Shown: in pieces, positions 25,333-34,470 of the stretch
Position numbering within the stretch: the stretch's first letter is position 1
How the letters are laid out: each line of letters opens with the position of its first letter
DNA from: Lutimaribacter salitolerans
GTDB taxonomy: Bacteria; Pseudomonadota; Alphaproteobacteria; Rhodobacterales; Rhodobacteraceae
DNA: 64,000 nucleotides
Assembly: GCF_042677865.1 (NCBI RefSeq)
Contig: NZ_JBHUDD010000160.1
Span: 1-64,000 of the forward strand
Reading direction: 5' to 3'
Position numbers and translations under genes: made by a program
The notes under the pieces: generated by a model
Told to the model about the DNA's origin: nothing
Seen by the model: the letters and a program-made list of their open reading frames with translations, nothing else
Database searches by the model: none

Positions 25333-28300
25333 TGCGCGACGATGCCACCACGGCGCAGGTGCGCGCCGCCGATCCGGGCAATTCGACCTGGCTGGCGGCC
25401 AATGCCGGGTCGGGCAAGACACGCGTTCTGACCGACCGGGTGGCGCGGCTGCTGCTGGACGGCACGCAGCCGCAGCGCATCTTGTGCCTGACCTATACCA
25501 AGGCCGCCGCCAGCGAGATGCAGAACCGCCTGTTCAGCCGTCTTGGCGAATGGGCGATGCTCCCCGATGCTGCGCTGCGCGACGCCCTGCGCGATCTGGG
25601 GCAGGACGGGCCGTTCGATCAGGCGCGGCTGGGGCAGGCGCGCACGTTGTTTGCCCGCGCGATCGAAACGCCAGGGGGTCTGAAGATCCAGACAATCCAC
25701 AGCTTTTGCGCCGCGATCCTGCGCCGCTTTCCGCTGGAGGCCGAGGTCAGCCCCGGTTTCGCCGAGATGGAGGACCGCGCCGCCGCCCTGCTGCGCGCCG
25801 AGATTGTGCAGGACATGGCCGATGGCGCAGATGCAGGTGTGGTGCAGCGGCTGGCGCTGCAACTGTCCGACCCGGATTTCGCGCCGATAACAGGCTCTGT
25901 CGTGGCCCGACGCGGGGTTTTTGCACAGGCTCTGGGGCGTGATGACATTGCGCAGGCGGTGGGTTTGCCAGCCGGGTTTGGCGCCGACGATCTGTTGGCC
26001 CGTGTGTTTCTGGGGGATGAGGTCGATCTGCTGCACACGCTGCGCGGCGCGTTGGCAGGTGGCTCGTCAAACGATCTCAAGGCGCTGGAAAAGCTGCAAG
26101 CCATCAGCACGCCGGGCCTGTCCAGCCTGCCGGTGCTTGAGGATGTGTTCCTGACCGGCGCGAGCGCGAAAGAGCCGTTTTCCGCCAAGATCGGGTCTTT
26201 TCCGACCAAGGCCACCGCCAGGACGATCGCCGACGCCATGCCACGGATTGAAAACTGGATGGCGCGGGTCGAGGAGTCGCGCGACCTGCGGCTGGCGCTG
26301 GATCTGGTCGAGAAAACCGCCACCCTGCATGATTTCGCCGCGGCCTTCCTGCCGCGCTATGCGGCGCGCAAACAGGCACTCGGCTGGCTGGATTTCGACG
26401 ATCTGATCCTCAAGGCGCGCGACCTGCTGACCGATCCGGGGGTCGCGGCCTGGGTTCTGTACCGGCTGGATGGCGGGATCGACCACATTCTGGTGGACGA
26501 GGCGCAGGATACCAGCCCCGACCAATGGCGCGTGATCGAGCTGCTGGCGCAGGAATTCACCGCCGGTCAGGGCGCGCGGGCCGATGTGGCACGCACGATC
26601 TTTGTCGTCGGCGACAAGAAACAGTCGATCTATTCGTTTCAGGGCGCCGACCCGCGCGAGTTTGACCGCATGCAGGCCGAATTCGGTCAAAGGTTGACGC
26701 AGGCGGGGCAGGCTCTGGTGTCATCTTCGCTCGAATACTCGTTCCGGTCCGCCGATCCGATCCTGCGGCTGGTGGACGAGACATTCACGGGCCGCGACAA
26801 CTCGGGCTTTCCGCTGGGCAACCGGCACCGCGCGTTCAAGGACCGCATGCCGGGGCGCGTCGATCTGTGGCCGCCCATCGCGCCGGTCAAGCAGGCGGAT
26901 GACGGCGCATGGCACGATCCGGTCGATCTGCTGTCCGAGGATCATCATACCAAGCAGATGGCCCGCCGCATCGCCGAACAGATCAGGCAGATGCTGGCCA
27001 GTGCCACGATTCCGCAGGAGATCGGCCGCAGCGGTGATTTTGGCCAACGACCGGTGCGGGCAGGCGACATCCTGATCCTTGTGCAACGCCGGTCGGACCT
27101 GTTTGCCGAGATCATCCGCGCCTGCAAGGAGGCCGGGTTGCCCATCGCCGGGGCGGACCGGCTTAAGGTCGGTGCGGAACTGGCGGTACGCGATCTGGCG
27201 GCGCTGCTGTCGTTTCTGGATCTGGCCGAGGATGATCTGTCGCTGGCCGTGGCGCTGAAATCGCCTCTGCTGGGTTGGGGCGAACAGGCACTGTTCGACC
27301 TGTCGCATCGTCGCGGCAAGCGGTATCTGTGGCAGGCCCTGCGGGACCGGCAGGCGGAGTTTCCCGAAACCTTTGCCATCCTGTCAGACCTGCGCGGGCA
27401 GACGGATTTTCTGCGGCCCTTCGATCTGATCGAACGTATCCTGACCCGTCATAATGGCCGCCGCCGCCTGCTGGCGCGGCTTGGCCCCGAGGCCGAGGAT
27501 GGCATCAACGCCTTTCTGGCACAGGCGCTGGCCTACGAGCGGAACGAGGTGCCCTCGCTCACCGGGTTCCTGCAATGGATGGAAACCGACGATCTTGAGA
27601 TCAAGCGCCAGATGGACAGCGCGGGCGACCGCATCCGCGTGATGACGGTGCATGGCGCCAAGGGGCTGGAAGCGCCGATCGTGATCCTGCCCGACACCGC
27701 CAGGCGCGACATCCGGTTCAACGATGGTTTTCTGGTGCATCGCAATCAGGCGCTGTGGCGGGTGCGTCAGGATCAGATGCCGCAGATGGCGCGCAACATG
27801 CGCGAGGCGCTGAAAGACAGCCAGAAGGCCGAGCGCGACCGCCTGCTGTATGTTGCCATGACCCGGGCCGAGACATGGCTGATCATGGGCGCGGCGGGCG
27901 ATCTGGGCAAGGATGGTGACGCCTGGTACGATCAGGTCGCCGCCGGGATGGCCCATTGCGGGCAGGTCGATCACGATTTCGGCTTTGGCGTGGGCAAGCG
28001 GTTGGAAAGCGGCGATTGGGCCGCACCGGTGGTGGCGGCCGATGCGCCTGTGGCGTCCGATACGCCCGCCCTGCCCGTTCTGTTCACTCGCCCTGCGCCT
28101 GAAGCGCCCATTGGGTTGCAGATCGTCAGCCCCTCGGATCTGGGCGGGGCCAAGGCGCTGCCGGGGGATGCCGGGCAGGACGAGGAGGCCGCCAAACGGC
28201 TGGGTCGTCAGATACACCTGTTGCTGGAGCATCTGCCCACGGTGCCGCAAGACGACTGGCCAGACAGCGCCCGCCTGATCCTTGGGAATGGCGCGGACCG

Positions 28301-28712
28301 GGCCGAAGAGGCCGCGTTCCATTCAATCTACGCCCATGCGGCAAAGGTTCTGTCCGCGCCCGATCTGGCCCATATCCTTGCCCCCGGCACGCTGGCCGAG
28401 GTGCCGTTGGTCGCGGCGCTGGACGGCACAAGAACCCTGAGCGGGGTCGTGGATCGGCTGGTGATCGACCCGGACTCGGTGCTGGTGGTCGACTTCAAAT
28501 CCAACGCGACCGTTCCCGACCATCCCGAGCAGGTGCCCGAGGGCGTTTTGCGCCAGCTTGGGGCCTATGCCCAGGCGCTGCGCGCGATCTATCCGGGGCG
28601 ACGGGTGGACACGGCCGTTCTGTGGACCGCAGAGGCCAGGCTGATGACCGTGCCCGAAACACTGACTTCGGCCGCCCTGACCCGGTTTTTGCAGACGGAC
28701 ACCGCAGGTTGA
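25329..28712 (+). CDS. addA: Double-strand break repair helicase-nuclease AddA
   Basis: The product has 1127 residues: a UvrD-like superfamily 1 helicase with Walker A AANAGSGKT at about 23-31, the motif II region LVDEAQDTSPDQW, motif VI LLYVAMTRAE and a C-terminal nuclease domain with VVDFKSN. With AddB it performs ATP-driven unwinding and resection. The start overlaps the addB stop (ATGATG); the second ATG, 3 bases later, is equally possible. In many relatives trxA follows addA directly; here trxA is 5.4 kb further on. Confidence 0.95.
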   Translation: MMRDDATTAQVRAADPGNSTWLAANAGSGKTRVLTDRVARLLLDGTQPQRILCLTYTKAAASEMQNRLFSRLGEWAMLPDAALRDALRDLGQDGPFDQARLGQARTLFARAIETPGGLKIQTIHSFCAAILRRFPLEAEVSPGFAEMEDRAAALLRAEIVQDMADGADAGVVQRLALQLSDPDFAPITGSVVARRGVFAQALGRDDIAQAVGLPAGFGADDLLARVFLGDEVDLLHTLRGALAGGSSNDLKALEKLQAISTPGLSSLPVLEDVFLTGASAKEPFSAKIGSFPTKATARTIADAMPRIENWMARVEESRDLRLALDLVEKTATLHDFAAAFLPRYAARKQALGWLDFDDLILKARDLLTDPGVAAWVLYRLDGGIDHILVDEAQDTSPDQWRVIELLAQEFTAGQGARADVARTIFVVGDKKQSIYSFQGADPREFDRMQAEFGQRLTQAGQALVSSSLEYSFRSADPILRLVDETFTGRDNSGFPLGNRHRAFKDRMPGRVDLWPPIAPVKQADDGAWHDPVDLLSEDHHTKQMARRIAEQIRQMLASATIPQEIGRSGDFGQRPVRAGDILILVQRRSDLFAEIIRACKEAGLPIAGADRLKVGAELAVRDLAALLSFLDLAEDDLSLAVALKSPLLGWGEQALFDLSHRRGKRYLWQALRDRQAEFPETFAILSDLRGQTDFLRPFDLIERILTRHNGRRRLLARLGPEAEDGINAFLAQALAYERNEVPSLTGFLQWMETDDLEIKRQMDSAGDRIRVMTVHGAKGLEAPIVILPDTARRDIRFNDGFLVHRNQALWRVRQDQMPQMARNMREALKDSQKAERDRLLYVAMTRAETWLIMGAAGDLGKDGDAWYDQVAAGMAHCGQVDHDFGFGVGKRLESGDWAAPVVAADAPVASDTPALPVLFTRPAPEAPIGLQIVSPSDLGGAKALPGDAGQDEEAAKRLGRQIHLLLEHLPTVPQDDWPDSARLILGNGADRAEEAAFHSIYAHAAKVLSAPDLAHILAPGTLAEVPLVAALDGTRTLSGVVDRLVIDPDSVLVVDFKSNATVPDHPEQVPEGVLRQLGAYAQALRAIYPGRRVDTAVLWTAEARLMTVPETLTSAALTRFLQTDTAG

Positions 28713-28769
28713 TATTGGCCCGTTACACGATTGCGGCTATCAAGCGCGCAGGCAAACCGGGGTAAGGTC

Positions 28770-29786
28770 ATGCGTGTATTGGTAACAGGCGGTGCGGGCT
28801 ACATCGGGTCGCACACCATCGTTGAACTGCTGGCGCGGGGGCACGAGGTCTGCGTGGTGGACAATTTCGACAATTCCTCGCCGCTTGTTCTGGATCGCAT
28901 CCGCGAATTGACCAACCGCGATTTCACCTTTCACGAGGCGGATGTGCGCGACACCGGGGCGATGTCGGTGATCCTGCAAGAGTTCGGTGCAGATGCGGTG
29001 ATCCATTTCGCCGGCCTCAAGGCGGTGGGCGAGTCCGAGAAAGAGCCGCTGCGCTATTTCGACGTGAATAACGGTGGAACAGTGTCTCTTTTGCAGGCGA
29101 TGGATGCGGCTGGCTGCGCCCGGATCGTATTTTCATCCTCGGCCACGGTCTATGGTGAGCCGGTGTACCTGCCGTTCGATGAAAACCACCCCTGCGCGCC
29201 CTCCAATGTCTATGGCCGCACCAAGCATGTGGCCGAATCCATTTTGCGCGACTGGCAGCATGCCAACCCCGACGCCTCGGTCGTGCTGCTGCGGTACTTC
29301 AACCCGGTGGGCGCGCATCCCTCGGGCCGGATCGGAGAGGACCCGCGCGATATTCCCAACAACCTGATGCCGTTCGTGGCGCAGGTGGCAGTGGGGCGGC
29401 GGGACAGGCTGTCGGTGTTTGGCGATGACTATGACACGCATGATGGCACCGGCGTGCGCGACTATATCCATGTGGTCGATCTGGCGCGGGCGCATATCGC
29501 GGCGCTGGACCATGCCGCCGAAAAAAGCGGCGCGCAGGCTTTCAACATCGGCACCGGGCAGGGCTATTCGGTGCTGGACATGGTGGCGGCATTCTCGCGC
29601 GCGTCGGGGCGCGACATTCCTTATGAAATCGTGCCGCGCCGCGCTGGTGACATCGGCACCTCGCTGGCTGATCCGGCGCTGGCCAACACGGTTCTGGGAT
29701 GGCGCGCCACCCATGATCTGGACGATATGTGCGCCAGCACATGGGCCTGGCAATCGGCCAACCCGAACGGTTACGGGTCGGGCTGA
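28770..29786 (+). CDS. galE: UDP-glucose 4-epimerase
   Basis: The product is a 338-residue short-chain dehydrogenase-type epimerase. The NAD-binding motif TGGAGYIGSH is at 6-15, the catalytic Ser is in FSSSATVYG (about 121-129) and the YxxxK pair is Tyr148 and Lys152 (NVYGRTK). It interconverts UDP-glucose and UDP-galactose for surface polysaccharides. Its end overlaps the end of the convergent sugar transferase gene by 16 bases. It begins a group of polysaccharide genes inserted between addA and trxA. Confidence 0.95.
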   Translation: MRVLVTGGAGYIGSHTIVELLARGHEVCVVDNFDNSSPLVLDRIRELTNRDFTFHEADVRDTGAMSVILQEFGADAVIHFAGLKAVGESEKEPLRYFDVNNGGTVSLLQAMDAAGCARIVFSSSATVYGEPVYLPFDENHPCAPSNVYGRTKHVAESILRDWQHANPDASVVLLRYFNPVGAHPSGRIGEDPRDIPNNLMPFVAQVAVGRRDRLSVFGDDYDTHDGTGVRDYIHVVDLARAHIAALDHAAEKSGAQAFNIGTGQGYSVLDMVAAFSRASGRDIPYEIVPRRAGDIGTSLADPALANTVLGWRATHDLDDMCASTWAWQSANPNGYGSG

Positions 29787-30415
29787 CGCGCGCGGCGACC
29801 CTGCACGCCGGGCGCCCATGAGCGGAACACCGTGGCGACCATCAGCCGGAAATCGGCGCAAATGTTGCGGCGGCGGGCATAGATCAGGTCAAGCGCCGCC
29901 TTGCGCGGGACGCAACGGCGGACATAGGTGTCCTCGGTCTGCGCGGCGGTCTGGCAGTCGTGCAAAAGCCGCTCTTCGGTGCGGTGATAGACCAGCGTGG
30001 CAAGACCGGTGATGCCCGGCCGACTTTGCAGAACATCGGCATAAAGGTCCGGGCACAGCTCGACATAGCGGCGCAGCGGGGGGCGCGGGCCGACAAAGCT
30101 GAGATCGCCGCGAAACACGTTCCACAGTTGCGGCAATTCATCCAGCCGCGCACGGCGCAGGATGTGGCCGGTGCGCGTGATGCGGTCGGCCTTGTCCCCG
30201 CCCGAGACACCGGAGTCGGTATCGACCACCCGCATGGTGCGGAATTTCCAAAGGTTGAAGGCGCGGTCGGGCGTGCGCATCCGCTCGGAGATATACAGGA
30301 CCGGGCGGCCATCGGTCACCAGAATGGCGATGATCACGGCGATGATCACGGGCAGCAGAACCAGCGTCAGAAACACCACCGCGCCCAGATCGAAGATACG
30401 CTTCATCGGCGTCAT
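29771..30415 (-). CDS. Polyprenyl-phosphate sugar phosphotransferase (initiating sugar transferase)
   Basis: The product is a 214-residue bacterial sugar transferase of the WcaJ/PglC core type. One N-terminal hydrophobic segment (about 8-34) is followed by the cytoplasmic catalytic domain: KFRTM (about 57-61), the DELPQLWNVFRGDLSFVGPRP region (about 91-111) and SRPGITGLA. Such enzymes transfer a sugar-1-phosphate to undecaprenyl phosphate to start a polysaccharide repeat. It is shorter than WcaJ (no extra membrane helices). It follows an epimerase gene with a 4-base overlap. Confidence 0.9.
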   Translation of the reverse strand: MTPMKRIFDLGAVVFLTLVLLPVIIAVIIAILVTDGRPVLYISERMRTPDRAFNLWKFRTMRVVDTDSGVSGGDKADRITRTGHILRRARLDELPQLWNVFRGDLSFVGPRPPLRRYVELCPDLYADVLQSRPGITGLATLVYHRTEERLLHDCQTAAQTEDTYVRRCVPRKAALDLIYARRRNICADFRLMVATVFRSWAPGVQGRRARQPDP

Positions 30416-31233
30416 GCGGCAGACCCCGCAAACAGGGCTGCATCGGCCAGCAGCGTGGCCGGATCGGTCGGACCGGGGTCAACGATGCGGCGCAGGCGCG
30501 ACAGATCCAGAGCCACGGTATGACCCTGATGACCGGCATCGCGCCAGATCAGTCGCCGGTCGGCGGCACGCACCAGATCGGCCATGTCGATCACGCCCGC
30601 GTTGGCGACGTTCACCACCTCGGGCAGATCGGCCCGCGGGCAGGCCAGCAGCGCCTGCACCACCCGCCCCAGCGTTGCGTGATCCAGATAGCTGCGGCGC
30701 GGACCATGGCCGTCGGCAAAGCGGTCCATGGTGACCGGCCCGCCCCTGGCGATCGAGGCAAAGACGCTGTCGGCCCCGGCCACGTTGCCGATGCGCAGCG
30801 CGCAGGCGGCGGGTCCATCCGCATGGTCGGTGCACCATTCGTGCAACGCCTGCTCCATCGCCAGTTTCGCCGTGCCATAGGGGTTTGACGGGTTGGCCGC
30901 GTCTTCGGGCCGGGGGGCGGGATCAGGGACATAAACGGCGGCTGACGAGCAATGCAGCACGCGGTCCGCGCCCAGTGCGGCCCCCAGGTCCTGCGCGGCC
31001 AAGGCCAGAGCCGCGTTTTCAGTCAGATCACCAGCCCCTGGCACCACGCCCCACAGGGCCACGATGGCGGACACCTGCGCAGGCCCCGGCCACGGCTGCC
31101 CCGGTGACCAGACCAGATCGGCCCCCGGCGCGCGCGCCTGCCACAGCACATTCCTTGCCTCGCGCCACTGATGCCGCAATGCGCGCCCCAGCCGCCCGTT
31201 GCCGCCCAGCACCAGAATGATCCCCGGTCGCAT
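30412..31233 (-). CDS. NAD-dependent epimerase/dehydratase family protein
   Basis: The product has 273 residues. I chose the ATG at 31233 because the Rossmann motif LVLGGNGRLGRALR follows at once; an open frame extends further upstream into the wza-like gene's leader. SSAAVY and the YxxxK pair (NPYGTAKLAME) mark an extended SDR acting on nucleotide sugars. The exact sugar reaction is not predictable. It is co-transcribed with the sugar transferase (ATGA overlap) and divergent from the polysaccharide export gene. Confidence 0.85.
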   Translation of the reverse strand: MRPGIILVLGGNGRLGRALRHQWREARNVLWQARAPGADLVWSPGQPWPGPAQVSAIVALWGVVPGAGDLTENAALALAAQDLGAALGADRVLHCSSAAVYVPDPAPRPEDAANPSNPYGTAKLAMEQALHEWCTDHADGPAACALRIGNVAGADSVFASIARGGPVTMDRFADGHGPRRSYLDHATLGRVVQALLACPRADLPEVVNVANAGVIDMADLVRAADRRLIWRDAGHQGHTVALDLSRLRRIVDPGPTDPATLLADAALFAGSAA

Positions 31234-31352
31234 CAATCGCGTCACTCTCCCCCGGTTTTTCCGCCAATCTCCGAATTTCGGGCTGTTTATCACCGCCGCC
31301 GGTCTGTAGAAAGCTGACAATTGCGATACGCTAAATTGCTCGGAGGGTCGGA

Positions 31353-32462
31353 ATGCAACGTCTTGGAAGGTATCTTTTCCTGATACTGGTCGTGGCGCTT
31401 GTATCCGCCTGCACCCTGCCGCGCGGTGCTGCCCTGACGGGCGAAGTTCTGCGCGAGCGTGACAGGGACAACCCCACCTTTGCCGTGGTGCCCGTGACAC
31501 GGGACAACGTTGCGCAACTGGCCACATGGCCGGTCACCGGGTGGTCGGGCAGCTATCACTGGCTGAACGGCACGCGCGGCCCCGAAAGCAACGTGATCCG
31601 CGTCGGCGACAAGATGAAACTGGTGATCTGGGACAGCAACGAAAACTCGCTGCTGGCCCCGGAAGGCGCGAAAACCGTCAATCTCGAAGAGATGGTTGTA
31701 TCCCCAACCGGCGCGATCTTTGTGCCTTATATCGGCGAAGTCATGGTGCGCAACATGACCGTCACCGACGCGCGTCGCAAAATCCAGGAAGAGCTTGCGC
31801 CCAGCGTACCCTCGGTGCAGGTCCAACTGTCCCTCGAGGCGGGCAAGGGAAACTCGATCGATCTGGTTTCGGGCGTGGCGCGCCCCGGCACCTATCCGCT
31901 GCCGGACCGCAACAGCACGATCCTGTCGCTGATCGCACAGGGTGGCGGGATATCGGACAGCCTGGCCAACCCGCTGGTGCGGCTTGTCCGCGACGGGCGC
32001 AGCTATGAAATCCGGTCGGACCGGCTGTTTTCGACGCCCTCGGCCAATGTGGTTCTGCGCGGGGCCGATCAGGTCATCGTGCAAGAGGATGACCGCTATT
32101 TCATGGCGTTGGGTGCCACCGGAAGCGAGCGGCTGGTGCCGTTCGAGCAAGAGCACATCACCGTGCTCGAGGCGCTGTCGATCATCGGCGGGATCAATGA
32201 AAGCCGCGCCAACCCCAAGGGCGTGATCATCCTGCGCGAGTATCCCGCGAACATGCTGCGCAGCGATGGCAGCGGCCCGAACATGGCCCAGACGGTGTTC
32301 ACATTCGACCTGACAACCGCCGACGGGCTGTTTGCCGCGCGCAAGTTCGCCGTGAACCCGAAAGACACCGTTCTGGCCACGGAATCGCCCGTGACGGCCA
32401 CCCGAACGGTGCTTGGCCTGATCGGGTCGGTCTTTGGTGTGGTGAATACGGTCAGCAACTAG
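31353..32462 (+). CDS. Wza-like polysaccharide export lipoprotein
   Basis: The product has 369 residues with a lipoprotein signal peptide (hydrophobic LFLILVVALVSAC, lipobox Cys at residue 20). The poly-export domain (about 80-160) contains VSPTGAIFVPYIGEV, followed by two SLBB-like segments (SGVARPGTYPLPDRNSTILS and the region around ITVLEALSIIGGI). Wza-type proteins form the outer-membrane pore for capsule or exopolysaccharide. RBS GGAGGG precedes the ATG. The inner-membrane Wzc/Wzx/Wzy partners are not in this window. Confidence 0.9.
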   Translation: MQRLGRYLFLILVVALVSACTLPRGAALTGEVLRERDRDNPTFAVVPVTRDNVAQLATWPVTGWSGSYHWLNGTRGPESNVIRVGDKMKLVIWDSNENSLLAPEGAKTVNLEEMVVSPTGAIFVPYIGEVMVRNMTVTDARRKIQEELAPSVPSVQVQLSLEAGKGNSIDLVSGVARPGTYPLPDRNSTILSLIAQGGGISDSLANPLVRLVRDGRSYEIRSDRLFSTPSANVVLRGADQVIVQEDDRYFMALGATGSERLVPFEQEHITVLEALSIIGGINESRANPKGVIILREYPANMLRSDGSGPNMAQTVFTFDLTTADGLFAARKFAVNPKDTVLATESPVTATRTVLGLIGSVFGVVNTVSN

Positions 32463-32473
32463 ACCGAGGCGCA

Positions 32474-32494
32474 GCCCCGGGCCTGTCCCGGGGC
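32474..32494. terminator. Hairpin between convergent wza-like and glmM genes
   Basis: GCCCCGGG (32474-32481) pairs with CCCGGGGC (32487-32494) around a 5-base loop. There is no T-tract, so its activity as an intrinsic terminator is uncertain. Confidence 0.5.
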
Positions 32495-32512
32495 GCGTCA
32501 GTTCTGGCCCGA

Positions 32513-33853
32513 TCAGGTCTCGGACTGGATGGCGGCGGTCACATCGCCCAGAACGCGATCCAGCAGGGCCAGATCGATCGCCTCGCCCATCACGCGGATC
32601 AGCGGCTCGGTGCCCGATTTGCGGATCAGCAGACGGCCATTGACGCCCAGATCCTTTTCGCCCTTGGCAATCGCCTCTTGCACGCGATCGACCTCCAGCG
32701 GCGTCTTGCCCTGCGCATACCGCAGATTGATCAGCTTTTGCGGCACCGGATCGAACACGCGCATCAGGCGGCTGGCCTTTTGGTCGGTCTCGACCATCGC
32801 GGCCAGAAACTGCAGCGCCCCGATCAGCCCGTCGCCGGTGGTTGCGTAATCCGTCATCATGATATGGCCCGACTGCTCACCGCCCAGGTTGAAGCCCCCG
32901 GCGCGCATCCGCTCCACCACATAGCGATCGCCCACGGCGGTGCGTTCCAGCCCGATGCCCTTGGAATCCAGGAACCGTTCCAGCCCGAGGTTCGACATCA
33001 CCGTGGCGACAAGCGCCTTGCCGGCCAGCCGCCCCTCGCCCGCCCAGCGCGCGGCGATCAGGCCCATGATCTGGTCGCCATCCGCGATCCTGCCGGCCTC
33101 GTCGATCAGGATCACCCGGTCGGCATCACCGTCCAGGCAGATCCCCAGATCGGCGCGGGTTTCGCGCACCCGGCGCGCGGCATTCTCGGGGTGGGTCGAT
33201 CCGCAGTCTTCGTTGATGTTGAAGCCGTCGGGCTCGACCCCCATCGGGATCACCTCGGCGCCCAGTTCCCACAACACGGCGGGGGCGGTGCGATACGCGG
33301 CCCCGTTGGCGCAATCCAGTACGATACGCAGCCCGTCCAGCCGCTTGCCGCGCGGGAAAGTCGTTTTCGCATATTCCACATAGCGCCCGCGCGCATCCTC
33401 GAACCGCTTGGCGCGACCGATGTTCTCGGGGGCCGCCGGGGCCACGCCCTCGACCATCAGGCGCATGATGTTCGCCTCGGCCTCGTCCGACAGCTTGTAG
33501 CCATCAGGGCCAAAGAACTTGATCCCGTTGTCGCTGGCCGGGTTGTGACTGGCCGAGATCATCACGCCCAGATCGGCCCGCAGGCTGTTGGTCAGGTATC
33601 CCACGGCAGGCGTGGGCACCGGGCCCAGCAGAAACACGTTCATGCCGGTGCTGGTGAACCCGGCGGTCAGCGCGTTTTCGATCATGTAGCCCGACAGGCG
33701 CGTGTCCTTGCCAATCACCACGCGATGTTCCTGCTTGTCCTGCCGGAAATGGCGGCCAGCGGCCGCAGCCAGCTTCAGCGCCACCTCGGCTGTCATGGGC
33801 CATGTGTTGGCCCGTCCGCGAACCCCGTCGGTGCCGAATAGAGATTTTGACAT
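32513..33853 (-). CDS. glmM: Phosphoglucosamine mutase
   Basis: The product has 446 residues, the usual family length, and converts glucosamine-6-phosphate to glucosamine-1-phosphate on the way to UDP-GlcNAc for peptidoglycan and lipopolysaccharide. The phosphoserine is Ser102 in MISASHNP, identical in number to E. coli GlmM. The metal loop is LDGDADR and the phosphate-binding loop is RKSGTEPLIRVM. The ATG at 33853 (MSKSLFGTDGVRG) follows GGGGGCG; upstream in-frame codons belong to the intergenic region. Confidence 0.97.
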   Translation of the reverse strand: MSKSLFGTDGVRGRANTWPMTAEVALKLAAAAGRHFRQDKQEHRVVIGKDTRLSGYMIENALTAGFTSTGMNVFLLGPVPTPAVGYLTNSLRADLGVMISASHNPASDNGIKFFGPDGYKLSDEAEANIMRLMVEGVAPAAPENIGRAKRFEDARGRYVEYAKTTFPRGKRLDGLRIVLDCANGAAYRTAPAVLWELGAEVIPMGVEPDGFNINEDCGSTHPENAARRVRETRADLGICLDGDADRVILIDEAGRIADGDQIMGLIAARWAGEGRLAGKALVATVMSNLGLERFLDSKGIGLERTAVGDRYVVERMRAGGFNLGGEQSGHIMMTDYATTGDGLIGALQFLAAMVETDQKASRLMRVFDPVPQKLINLRYAQGKTPLEVDRVQEAIAKGEKDLGVNGRLLIRKSGTEPLIRVMGEAIDLALLDRVLGDVTAAIQSET

Positions 33854-33949
33854 ATCGCCCCCGTTTTCGCCGTACCTGCGCGCATGGTCATAGGCCGATT
33901 GCGCGCGCCTGTCCAACATCCGTGTTGCTGACGCCGGGGATGGCACAGA

Positions 33950-33967
33950 TTTCAGACACCTCTGAAA
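33950..33967. promoter_or_regulatory. Perfect 7-bp inverted repeat between glmM and trxA
   Basis: TTTCAGA, 4 bases, TCTGAAA in the 238-bp divergent region. It could be an operator or an RNA hairpin in the glmM leader; no known regulator site is recognised. Confidence 0.3.
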
Positions 33968-34026
33968 CACGCCTTGAGTCCGGGTCAGCGCTCATCATGT
34001 CACATCATCGTGCACGTGCGGCCTTC

Positions 34027-34055
34027 TTGACGCTGTTGGACACGAGGCATACCCT
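34027..34055 (+). promoter_or_regulatory. Candidate trxA promoter
   Basis: TTGACG (34027-34032), 17 bases, TACCCT (34050-34055), 36 bases before the ATG. The -35 is strong and the -10 weak. Confidence 0.35.
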
Positions 34056-34091
34056 TGAGCGCAACAGACATACGTTCAGGAGAACAATCCA

Positions 34092-34412
34092 ATGGCCACC
34101 GTAGCCGTCACCGACGATACATTCGACGCCGAAGTGAAAAATTCCGACATCCCCGTCGTGGTGGATTTCTGGGCCGAATGGTGCGGCCCCTGCAAGCAGA
34201 TCGGACCATCGCTCGAAGAGCTGTCAACCGAGATGGCTGGCAAGGTCAAGATCGTGAAGGTCGATGTCGACAGCAACCCCAACAGCGCCGCCGCCTTGGG
34301 CGTGCGCGGAATTCCTGCGCTGTTCATGTTCAAGGACGGGCAGGTTGTGTCCAACCGCGCAGGTGCCGCGCCCAAGGCCGCCCTGCAAAGCTGGATCGAA
34401 GGCGAGCTTTAA
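34092..34412 (+). CDS. trxA: Thioredoxin 1
   Basis: The product has 106 residues with the active site WCGPC (Cys31 and Cys34) in FWAEWCGPCKQIGP, the cis-Pro in RGIPALFMFKDG and no signal peptide, so it is the cytosolic general disulfide reductase. RBS is AGGAG, 7 bases before the ATG. Divergent from glmM and followed by its own terminator. In many alphaproteobacteria trxA follows addBA directly. Confidence 0.97.
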   Translation: MATVAVTDDTFDAEVKNSDIPVVVDFWAEWCGPCKQIGPSLEELSTEMAGKVKIVKVDVDSNPNSAAALGVRGIPALFMFKDGQVVSNRAGAAPKAALQSWIEGEL

Positions 34413-34437
34413 CCCAAGCTTTCCGTCATGCGCAAAA

Positions 34438-34466
34438 GGGCGTCCCGTCCCGGGGCGTCCTTTTTT
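34438..34466 (+). terminator. Rho-independent terminator of trxA
   Basis: GGGCGTCCCG (34438-34447) pairs with CGGGGCGTCC (34451-34460), two G-T wobbles included, around 3 bases, followed by six T (34461-34466). Confidence 0.85.
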
Positions 34467-34470
34467 CGTG

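Noticed and set aside
31313..31337. Promoter CTGACA/TAAATT before the wza-like gene
   Set aside because: Spacing of about 12 bases is too short for a sigma-70 promoter.
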